From the NCBI GenBank assembly GCA_017656345.1, contig JACDNZ010000016.1, forward strand, positions 1 through 47,771: a DNA stretch of 47,771 nt, in the 5' to 3' direction. The notes under the pieces were generated by a model that did not search any database, was not told the origin of the DNA, and saw nothing but the letters and a program-made list of their open reading frames with translations. Shown in pieces: positions 42,301 to 47,771 of this stretch. Within the stretch, counting starts at the first letter, position 1, and each line of letters opens with the position of its first letter. Source of the stretch: Thermosipho sp. (in: thermotogales). GTDB taxonomy: Bacteria > Thermotogota > Thermotogae > Thermotogales > Fervidobacteriaceae. A program made the translations under genes and the position numbers.

Positions 42301-42895
42301 CATACGAACCCTCATCTAATTCAAGTACCGCTTCCCACCAACCATCACCAATATCGTAACATTCATTTGCTGATGAATCCCAGCTGTTAAAATTACCCGC
42401 AATTGTCACATATTCAGCATCTTCTGCAAAAAACCTTATCACTACAAAATTTTCCTCATCAACAAAAAATTTCTCGGGATCAAAATTTTCATTAACTTCA
42501 ATTTCCTTCGTTTTTTCCTCAGTTTTTTGACCACCAGCAGCTACAATTAATAATTTTCCATCCTTTTCAACCAGTGAAAAAATGCCATTATACCCTCCAA
42601 AACCATCGTCCACATATCCAGGAGCTTCGGGATCTTCTTTCCAGTTTTTACCTTCAATCACATATTTATACTGATATGTACCTGGTTCCAAATCTAAAGT
42701 TACTTTCCACACATCGCCTTCTTTTTTCATAGCAAGCCCTGTAGGATTCCAGTTATTAAAAGTACCAGCAAGATAGACAACTTTCGCATCTAAAGCTTCC
42801 TTAAATGTGAAAACAACTTTTCCGTTCTCCACATAAACAGCTGAAAAAACTAGCAATCCAGCTAAAAGCAAATACAAAATCAAAAGTTTCTTCAT
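39356..42895 (-). CDS. Secreted GH57 amylopullulanase-like enzyme with two starch-binding-like domains
   Basis: A 1179-residue exported enzyme. Signal peptide about 1-20, then two CBM48/AMPK-like domains (about 25-110 and 148-235, with GTFNNWN and GNFNSWD), then the GH57 domain from WHHHQPLY (261-268), with predicted nucleophile Glu497 in MWPSEQ and acid/base Asp601 in ALDGENAWE. The C-terminal ~230 residues (DPLGDEYGPGTYSYP onward) match the glucodextranase-C-like domain also found in the GH13 enzyme at 12786. An ATG at 42928 is possible, but ATG 42895 has AGGGGG 8 bases upstream and begins a proper signal peptide. Likely degrades starch or pullulan outside the cytoplasm. Confidence 0.9.
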   Translation of the reverse strand: MKKLLILYLLLAGLLVFSAVYVENGKVVFTFKEALDAKVVYLAGTFNNWNPTGLAMKKEGDVWKVTLDLEPGTYQYKYVIEGKNWKEDPEAPGYVDDGFGGYNGIFSLVEKDGKLLIVAAGGQKTEEKTKEIEVNENFDPEKFFVDEENFVVIRFFAEDAEYVTIAGNFNSWDSSANECYDIGDGWWEAVLELDEGSYEYKFVINGEKWVTDPNAPAFVDDGFGGKNGYFEVFEKDGQLTVGLKDVEEKGEAQPLNVALIWHHHQPLYKIPGSDKYMMPWVRAHGVNDYPYMADLVADYLENGKVTFNIVPSLLLQIQDYLKGSIDEYQRLSMKNEDELTKEEKQFILDHFFDINPRFVNAHKRYKELMEMKVSGVEFSDQDILDLKVCWNLYWINIEYIKADERLSKLLDKEHYTRDDLIYVLDYHKKLLSTIVDKYKKLWEEGKIEITTTPFYHPILPILVDKGWVEDANGQIKEGLEYFKQIFGKRPEGMWPSEQAVSLEVAGLIAENNVKWIVTDKDILQKSGVNTGEIENLFRPYKVKVNGKEIVVFFRDTDLSNRISFKYSQMDAEAAVKDFINTLHEYQKLNTTGDLIVTVALDGENAWEHYPNNGNDFRKLLYKELSKDPLINLVTPSEYLEKYGVKNELETLAKGSWAGGTLDTWIGEKEENEAWDRLAKAREILLSKININENELARHVLYAAEGSDWFWWYGADQDAGNNEVLFDQQFKNLLIKMYEMAGYTEIPSYLYIPNKKPAPPTSGVIKKIEYEFNGKLDEVEKTTAMFDDSLDENLLRYVYVGRGDSGVYVGIILDKPATEYLGEDIKVEVYADSPTANKFNAKTYYSKDKVTPLGFALSHRFAINLKTWPKRQKVSFYKASGTDKWILTTGNVKGFVGDIVEMEIPYDLINVKSGQEFNIAVVVSKDRKDEDFAPNYGPINVIIPAAVTGDILKIFKDPLGDEYGPGTYSYPKDPAFKPYKGLFDMTDVVVLENEESYIFQIKFAEMTNPWGAPKGFSHQLINIYLDTKEGGRTDTYNEGARVQFDKNHPWDYFIKVAGWPSYGQFFATSDGEEIPEAVRVEADTGEKTINVIISKKYLDISNGIFAYILVGSQDGYGPDNFRPVTPNPGQWTLGGYPTDSKDMAPYVVDILVPEGYDQKTVLSSYIPGKEYATVLPLKIK

Positions 42896-42943
42896 ATCTT
42901 TTACCCCCTTTTCTGGAATCATTTCCACAAATATTATACTAAA

Positions 42944-42973
42944 TTCTCAGACATAAAAAATGCCTTCTGAGAA
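42944..42973 (-). terminator. Hairpin after the MrpC-like gene
   Basis: TTCTCAGA (42944-42951) pairs with TCTGAGAA (42966-42973) around a 14-base loop. It lies 13 bases after the mrpC-like stop on the minus strand but is followed only by TTTAG, so termination may be weak. Confidence 0.45.
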
Positions 42974-42985
42974 AAATTCCAAAAA

Positions 42986-43321
42986 TTATTCTTTCTCTAA
43001 CCTATTCAAATCTGTTTTTCTTTTTGATTCAACTATCATCATGCTCAATGCTAATGTCAGAGAGAGGGTAGCAAAACCAATTACTATGGAAGTGATAATA
43101 ACTGCTTGTGGGAAGGGGTCAACATAATTTAAAATTCCAGGTGTATAAATAGGATAGTAATTTCCTTTTTTTGAAGCAATTATTACAAAAAGCATAATAA
43201 CCCCGGTATTTAAAATATCAAGAGCAATAATTTTGGAAATAATATGTTTTTTAAACAGCAAACCATACATTGATAAAACAATTATTATTATTGGCGCTAG
43301 AAAATCTATATTTTTTAACAC
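42986..43321 (-). CDS. MrpC/NuoK-like antiporter subunit
   Basis: A 111-residue membrane protein with three predicted helices. The hallmark DPFPQAVIITSIVIG (68-82) matches the DPLPQALVLTAIVI motif of MrpC (MnhC) and is related to NuoK. It is a small subunit of cation/proton antiporter or complex-I-like modules. It is last in a gene order MrpD-like, ComB-like, MrpC-like, overlapping comB by 7 bases. No MrpA, B, E, F or G gene is visible nearby. Confidence 0.87.
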   Translation of the reverse strand: MLKNIDFLAPIIIIVLSMYGLLFKKHIISKIIALDILNTGVIMLFVIIASKKGNYYPIYTPGILNYVDPFPQAVIITSIVIGFATLSLTLALSMMIVESKRKTDLNRLEKE

Positions 43322-43995
43322 ATTTTCACCCCATAAAATGAATCACCAATCATTTGAGGAATAATATTAAAAATTGAAAGCTTTTTACAAAAACTAATAT
43401 CATCCTCAAAACCATTTTTTATTAGTTTTTCCACATGACTTCCTTTAAACTCCAGGTTATTTCCTTTAAAAAATTCTAAAGAAATAAGTACGCTATCAAG
43501 CAGATCATATCTTCCATATTGTACAAGTTTATGCACAAGCATTCCTGCAAATAATGTATCTTCATATGATATTTTCCCATTATTCCCTGAACACCAAATT
43601 ATAATATTTTCTTCATCTTTAATGTAATCATACAAATATTCAAAATTCAAAAATGCACCTATCATAACCTTTTTTGAATATTTTCTTGCCTTTTCAATTG
43701 TTTTAGTACCATTCGAGGTGGTTAGTACTATTTTTTTCCCGGCTACATCAAAAAATTCAAGAGGTGAATTTCCTTTATCAAATCCACTTATTTTTACCGT
43801 ATTTCGTTCACCACAAATAATATATCCTTCTTTTTTTAGTATTTTTGCTTCTTTTATACTTTTAACCGTCTTTACAAGTTGTGCACCATTTCCTAAAGCC
43901 GTAATTACAACTGATCCTGCTCTGAGAATATCTACAACGACTGAAGTACCTGTAATTGCAGGTTTTTCTCTGTATGTAAACAAAACTTCTATCAT
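43315..43995 (-). CDS. ComB-family 2-phosphosulfolactate phosphatase-like protein
   Basis: A 226-residue ComB-family protein. Conserved blocks are VVVDILRAGSVV (19-30), CGERNTVKISGFDKGNSPLE (61-80) and LTTSNGTKTI (91-100), as in 2-phosphosulfolactate phosphatase of coenzyme M synthesis in methanogens. Bacterial ComB homologues have unknown substrates, and no comA/comC partner is here. It is tucked between two antiporter subunit genes, overlapping the MrpD-like gene by 4 bases and the MrpC-like gene by 7, which strongly suggests co-translation with them. Confidence 0.85.
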   Translation of the reverse strand: MIEVLFTYREKPAITGTSVVVDILRAGSVVITALGNGAQLVKTVKSIKEAKILKKEGYIICGERNTVKISGFDKGNSPLEFFDVAGKKIVLTTSNGTKTIEKARKYSKKVMIGAFLNFEYLYDYIKDEENIIIWCSGNNGKISYEDTLFAGMLVHKLVQYGRYDLLDSVLISLEFFKGNNLEFKGSHVEKLIKNGFEDDISFCKKLSIFNIIPQMIGDSFYGVKMC

Positions 43996-45272
43996 AAAAT
44001 CACTCCAAACAAACTAAAAATACCTATTGAAAAAATCATGAATGTTAGTATCGTTTCAGTTGTAAACGAAAGTTCCATATTAATTTTCGAAAAAATAACT
44101 TTCCCCAAAATCATTCCAAATATAATGGCCACAAAAGATCCTATTTCAAAAAACATAGGGAAAATCAACCCCAGTGAAATCAAAAAAAGCACCAAATGAT
44201 TTTTAGAAATATAAATGTTTCCAGTAAGAATTTTACCTGCATATAATGCTGTAATAAAAGATACAATTAAAGAAACAAGTTTAGAAGCTATAATTTGTTC
44301 TTTTAAATATCCTCCCAGTGTAAATGAAAAACCAGCTAATGACAAAAGAGAAATAAATATCATTAAAAATAAAAATATCGGATATTTCCTTTCCTTTTCA
44401 AGATCTCTTTCAACAAATCTGGTACTTAAAAAAAGTAATGATTTTGAAATACCATGAACCAGAACATAAATTGGAGTAATTATGGGATTAATCAGCATCA
44501 AACCAAGATGCGACATAGAACTATATGCTAACAGTTTTTTTAAATCTTTTGAAAAAACTGAAAAAATAGCTCCAAAAAAGAACGTTAAAAAACCCAGAAT
44601 ATAAAAATCTTTACCTATACCTATTCTGATTAAAGGAAATAAAACTGATTGCGTATAAATACTTGATAAAAGTGCAGAAATTTCTGGTTCTGCTTTTGAA
44701 TGCACTTCTGGAAGCCATAAACCAAATAAGAATATACCGGCTTTTGAAATTAAAGATGCTTTCATCAAAAATTCTGAAATTCCCTGAATGTTTTGAATAT
44801 CAAAGCTTCCAGTTCTAAAATAATGAATTCCAACACCTATAAGATATATATTCATTGCCACCGAGCTTGCAAATATATATTTCAAACCTGTAAGTTTATA
44901 TTCAAATTTTCCGCCAGATAAAATTGTTAAAACTATCAAAAGCGTTGTTGTTTCAAGCAACACATAAATATTAAACAAATCATGAGAAATAAAAAGTAAG
45001 TTCAAAATTATATGTGTAAGTGAAACAAAAAAATTCGTGTTTACATTGTAAAATTTAATAAGTTGTAAAGAAACAATCAATGTACAAATTATGTTCGCAA
45101 GAATAAAATAAAAAGAGATGAAGTCACACACAAGGTGAACTCCATTGTACCCAATCAGGTATACATCAAAATTTTGAAAAAGAAAGTAGGACGAAGTTAA
45201 AGAAATTATCACAGGAAGATATTTCGTGTTCTTTAAAATAAAAAACAGAAACGTTGAAATAAGCTGAAACAA
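43992..45272 (-). CDS. MrpD/NuoN-like proton-conducting subunit, start uncertain
   Basis: A 426-residue membrane protein of the antiporter-like family (MrpD, NuoN/NuoM). The helix-5 Glu is present (NIYVLLE, Glu107), as are the helix-7 Lys177 and the WLPEVHSKAEPEISALLSS block with His191. The Lys usual in the following helix appears as Gln208. A later LKEQII holds the distal Lys. It is short for MrpD (about 490). TTG 45272 has no Shine-Dalgarno. An upstream ATA at 45293 overlaps the PFK stop (ATAG) and has GGAGG 10 bases before it, giving a 433-residue form. Confidence 0.83.
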   Translation of the reverse strand: MFQLISTFLFFILKNTKYLPVIISLTSSYFLFQNFDVYLIGYNGVHLVCDFISFYFILANIICTLIVSLQLIKFYNVNTNFFVSLTHIILNLLFISHDLFNIYVLLETTTLLIVLTILSGGKFEYKLTGLKYIFASSVAMNIYLIGVGIHYFRTGSFDIQNIQGISEFLMKASLISKAGIFLFGLWLPEVHSKAEPEISALLSSIYTQSVLFPLIRIGIGKDFYILGFLTFFFGAIFSVFSKDLKKLLAYSSMSHLGLMLINPIITPIYVLVHGISKSLLFLSTRFVERDLEKERKYPIFLFLMIFISLLSLAGFSFTLGGYLKEQIIASKLVSLIVSFITALYAGKILTGNIYISKNHLVLFLISLGLIFPMFFEIGSFVAIIFGMILGKVIFSKINMELSFTTETILTFMIFSIGIFSLFGVIL

Positions 45273-45289
45273 TGAATAAATTACAAATA

Positions 45290-46477
45290 CTATTGCCCTT
45301 CAACCTCCTCAAAAATCGTATATTTAGGGAGTCCATTTTCAAAAGGAGGATAAATCTCTCCTTCAATTAGAGGTTTAGCATATTCTATAAATTTATCTGT
45401 AATCTCATATTCATCATAAAATTCTTCAGGCAAATATTTAGTTTGATCTGCTACTTTATTTAATTCAACTGTTCCATATTCTACAGTATAAGGATCATTG
45501 CTCTTCCTCTCTATCGTAACCATTACACCCGTTACACCAGAAAGTGCTAATTTCACAGCAGTTCTTCCAACCATTTCAGCTTCTTCCACATCTGTTTTGC
45601 TTGCAATATGCCTTCCACTTCTCTGGAGATAATCGGGAATTGCTACATGAGTTTTTAATGATAATTCTGATCTAATCATTCCTGCAATCGTAAATCCAAC
45701 TCCACCTAGTTGTCGGTTACCAAAGCTATCTGTATAACCCATATCAGAAACAAAGAAACCATCGGGATATCTTATACCTTCCGAAACCGCAATTGAACAA
45801 TATCCTTTTCGTCTAATTAATTCGTCAACTCTTTCCAAAAATTTCTCTTTATTAAATGGAACTTCTGGAAATAGTATAATATCTGCACCAATTCCATTTT
45901 GCCAGCCAAGACCAGCAGCAGCAACAAGCCATCCAGCATGTCTTCCCATAATTTCCATAACAAAAACCCTGGTTGAATCAACATACATACTTCTAAGATC
46001 CAATGATGCCTCCATTATAGATGTTGCCACATATTTAGCAGCTGAACCATATCCTGGACAATGATCTGTATATGGCAAATCGTTGTCAATTGTTTTTGGA
46101 ACACCTATAACCTTCAACGGGAAACCTCTAATTTTTGCCTCTTGTGCAACCCTCCAGGCCGTATCCATAGAGTCATTCCCACCATTGTAAAAGAAATACT
46201 CAATTTCATATTTTTCAATAATATCAAATAACTTACTAATATCTTCTTGTGTTTTCATTTTTCTTCTACAAGAGCCAAACGCTCCTGCAGGAGTATATTT
46301 CAACCCTTCAATATCCATATCATTAACCTTTAAAAGTTTCTCTTTTAAAACCCCAGTAACACCATGAATTCCCACATAAACCTCCATACCGGCTTTCTTT
46401 GCCTCGTCAATCACCCCATAAGCAGATGCATTGATAACACTGGTAACTCCTCCAGATTGTGCATACAATACTTTCAT
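45290..46477 (-). CDS. Pyrophosphate-dependent 6-phosphofructokinase
   Basis: A 395-residue phosphofructokinase of the PPi-type. GGNDSMDTA (99-107) has Asp where ATP-dependent enzymes have Gly (GGDGS), and PKTIDND (127-133) has the Lys typical of PPi-PFK. It interconverts fructose-6-phosphate and fructose-1,6-bisphosphate in glycolysis; T. maritima is known to have such an enzyme beside an ATP-PFK. ATG 46498 is possible, but ATG 46477 has GAGGGGGAG directly upstream and lies one base after the ADH stop. Confidence 0.92.
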   Translation of the reverse strand: MKVLYAQSGGVTSVINASAYGVIDEAKKAGMEVYVGIHGVTGVLKEKLLKVNDMDIEGLKYTPAGAFGSCRRKMKTQEDISKLFDIIEKYEIEYFFYNGGNDSMDTAWRVAQEAKIRGFPLKVIGVPKTIDNDLPYTDHCPGYGSAAKYVATSIMEASLDLRSMYVDSTRVFVMEIMGRHAGWLVAAAGLGWQNGIGADIILFPEVPFNKEKFLERVDELIRRKGYCSIAVSEGIRYPDGFFVSDMGYTDSFGNRQLGGVGFTIAGMIRSELSLKTHVAIPDYLQRSGRHIASKTDVEEAEMVGRTAVKLALSGVTGVMVTIERKSNDPYTVEYGTVELNKVADQTKYLPEEFYDEYEITDKFIEYAKPLIEGEIYPPFENGLPKYTIFEEVEGQ

Positions 46478-46478
46478 T

Positions 46479-47642
46479 TTACTCCCCCTCGAACGCAATT
46501 TCCAGGATCTTTCTTATATCCTCTCTTTCTAATTTTTTCAACTTACCCATTGGAGCCATTTTTGATGCAATTTCAGTTAATGTTTCAATGTCTTCTTTTT
46601 TAAATCCAAGCTCCTTCAAAGTAATTGGTGCTCCTATTTTTTTATACCAATTTCTTAATGATTCAATAGCTTTTTCTGGAGTGCTATTTTTCATTCTAAA
46701 GATAATTCGTCCAAATCTTTTAAATTTGTAAGGATCTTTTCTGTATACATATTTCATCCAGGCGGGGAAAATTACAGCAAGTCCGGCCCCATGAGCAACT
46801 TCTGGATTTAATGCACTCAAAGCATGTTCAATAGCATGTGATGACCAATCTCCACCTCTGTGACCCATACCAGAAATTCCATTTAAAGCCAAAGTAGTAG
46901 AAAGTGCAAAATTTGCTCTCGCTTCGTAATCCTTCGGATCATTTAGAAGTGCTTCAGTAGTTTCCATTAATGTTAAAATAATACTTTCATCAATTCTATC
47001 GACAAGTTCTGTCCTTTTGGCTCCGTCAAAGTAATATTCCATAACATGACTAATTGCATCTACAGAACCATTTACAATTTGATTTTGAGGCAAAGAAAAT
47101 TGTACTTCAGGATCAACTATAGAAACCTTTGGATATACATGAATGGAACTAAATGAATATTTTTCAAGAGTTTCTTCTTTTGTAACAACTGAATTTCCAT
47201 TCATCTCGGTTCCAGTAGCAGAAAGTGTTAGGATTGTATACAAAGGAATCGCTTCTTTGGGTCGAGCTTTTCCGATATAAAAATCCCACACATCTCCATC
47301 ATATAAGACACCCGCTGCAACTGCTTTTGCACTATCAATTACACTTCCACCACCAACAGCCAGTATAGCATCTATCTTTTCTTTTTTTGCAGTTTCTATC
47401 GCCTCATATACCTTAGATAAAACTGGGTTAGGTCTTATTCCCCAAATTTCCACTTTTTCTATTGAGTTATCCATTAAGGACCTTACAACTTTTTCGTAGA
47501 CTCCATTCTTTTTAATAGAGCCACCACCTGCAAGCAAAAGAATCTTTTTTATTTTATCTTTTCTTAAATACTCCCCAATTTTTTCAACGGTATTTTTTCC
47601 AAAAACCAATTTAGTAGGATTATAAAAAACAAAATTTTCCAT
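46479..47642 (-). CDS. Iron-containing alcohol dehydrogenase (butanol-dehydrogenase type)
   Basis: A 387-residue group III, metal-dependent alcohol dehydrogenase. The NAD(P)-binding motif GGGSVIDSAK is at 97-106; metal ligands are expected from Asp and His in SVDAISHVMEYY and His residues in SSHAIEHAL and VAHGAGLA. It resembles NAD(P)H-dependent butanol dehydrogenases (YqhD, T. maritima TM0820-like), which reduce aldehydes. ATG 47660 would place the AGGAGGTGG site inside the gene; ATG 47642 right after it is the start. First gene of the five-gene minus-strand run. Confidence 0.93.
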   Translation of the reverse strand: MENFVFYNPTKLVFGKNTVEKIGEYLRKDKIKKILLLAGGGSIKKNGVYEKVVRSLMDNSIEKVEIWGIRPNPVLSKVYEAIETAKKEKIDAILAVGGGSVIDSAKAVAAGVLYDGDVWDFYIGKARPKEAIPLYTILTLSATGTEMNGNSVVTKEETLEKYSFSSIHVYPKVSIVDPEVQFSLPQNQIVNGSVDAISHVMEYYFDGAKRTELVDRIDESIILTLMETTEALLNDPKDYEARANFALSTTLALNGISGMGHRGGDWSSHAIEHALSALNPEVAHGAGLAVIFPAWMKYVYRKDPYKFKRFGRIIFRMKNSTPEKAIESLRNWYKKIGAPITLKELGFKKEDIETLTEIASKMAPMGKLKKLEREDIRKILEIAFEGE

Positions 47643-47678
47643 TAGACCACCTCCTATCATCCCTTAACTTTTCAATTA

Positions 47679-47687
47679 ATTATACCA
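47679..47687 (-). promoter_or_regulatory. Extended -10 promoter of the ADH operon
   Basis: On the minus strand TGG followed by TATAAT (complement of 47679-47687). The -35 region falls in the tRNA-Thr terminator hairpin and is weak. Confidence 0.55.
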
Positions 47688-47715
47688 TAAAAAAAAGAGC
47701 CTCTATTGAGGCTCT
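47688..47715 (-). terminator. Terminator of the tRNA-Thr transcript
   Basis: Stem AGAGCCTC (47696-47703) with GAGGCTCT (47708-47715), loop TATT, followed on the minus strand by a long T-run. Confidence 0.9.
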
Positions 47716-47718
47716 ATT

Positions 47719-47771
47719 TGGAGCAGGCGGTGGGACTCGAACCCACACCCTCCTCCTTACCAAGGAGGCGC
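47719..47771 (-). tRNA. tRNA-Thr (anticodon GGT), 3' part
   Basis: The minus strand holds an anticodon arm CCTCC-TTGGTAA-GGAGG (anticodon GGT), a T-arm GTGGG-TTCGAGT-CCCAC, the acceptor half CGCCTGC, discriminator T and an encoded CCA. The 5' part lies beyond the right edge. Confidence 0.93.

Noticed and set aside
1-47771. CRISPR array, insertion sequence, prophage or integrated element
   Set aside because: No regularly spaced repeats, transposase or integrase motifs, or attachment duplications at the tRNA genes were found on reading both strands.

Overview
The window looks like a chromosomal segment of a low-GC thermophilic member of the Thermotogota, most likely Thermosipho or a close relative; this is inferred from content, not from a database search. 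Supporting signs are an A+T-rich genome with Lys/Glu/Ile-rich proteins, the porG-porD-porA-porB order of pyruvate:ferredoxin oxidoreductase, a GH57 branching enzyme next to a DUF4912 protein, a PPi-type phosphofructokinase, an iron alcohol dehydrogenase, secreted amylolytic enzymes and flagellar ring genes. Genes are tightly packed in long operons, often overlapping by a few bases, and many start with TTG or GTG. I see no insertion sequence, prophage, CRISPR array or origin.

Layout. (1) 1-2171, minus: partial tRNA, an unknown membrane protein, a VanZ-family protein and an active-looking polyprenyl-phosphate sugar-1-phosphate transferase. (2) 2331-7875, minus: DUF4912, GH57 branching enzyme and porGDAB in one probable operon ending at a strong terminator. 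(3) 8024-9531, minus: two-subunit iron-sulfur L-serine dehydratase; tRNA-Gln and an FGGY sugar kinase lie divergently (9597-11310, plus). (4) 11331-21342, minus: an eight-gene run of glmL/mutL-like, Nudix, ispE, LonC-like protease, trpS, secreted GH13 amylase, mscS and a TrmN6-like methyltransferase. (5) 21514-26257, plus: an exported possible beta-barrel protein, UPF0173 metallo-hydrolase, exported beta-helix protein, HIT protein and a TPR protein that seems to start at an AUC codon; then acpP (own strong promoter) and a GH38 alpha-mannosidase. (6) 29768-38086, minus: a ten-gene run of a newly proposed 47-residue protein, a motif-degenerate ABC ATPase, PfkB kinase, CBS protein, mtaB, class IV aminotransferase, DUF721/DciA-like, gyrB, flgA and flgI. 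(7) 38423-42895, minus: a MraY/WecA-like paralogue that has lost key acidic residues, and a large secreted GH57 amylopullulanase-like enzyme. (8) 42986-47642, minus: iron ADH, PPi-PFK, an MrpD/NuoN-like subunit, a ComB-like protein and an MrpC/NuoK-like subunit, preceded by tRNA-Thr.

How it fits together. Much of the window serves sugar catabolism: secreted GH13 and GH57 enzymes (sharing a C-terminal glucodextranase-like domain) attack alpha-glucans outside the cytoplasm, GH38 trims mannosides, PPi-PFK and the sugar kinases feed glycolysis, POR oxidises pyruvate to acetyl-CoA with ferredoxin, and the alcohol dehydrogenase can dispose of reducing equivalents. The branching enzyme points to glycogen storage linked transcriptionally to POR. 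The least conventional parts are the isolated MrpD-ComB-MrpC trio, the degenerate ABC ATPase with its small upstream ORF, the MraY-like pseudoenzyme, the exported-protein operon at 21.5-24.3 kb, and candidate non-AUG/GUG/UUG starts.
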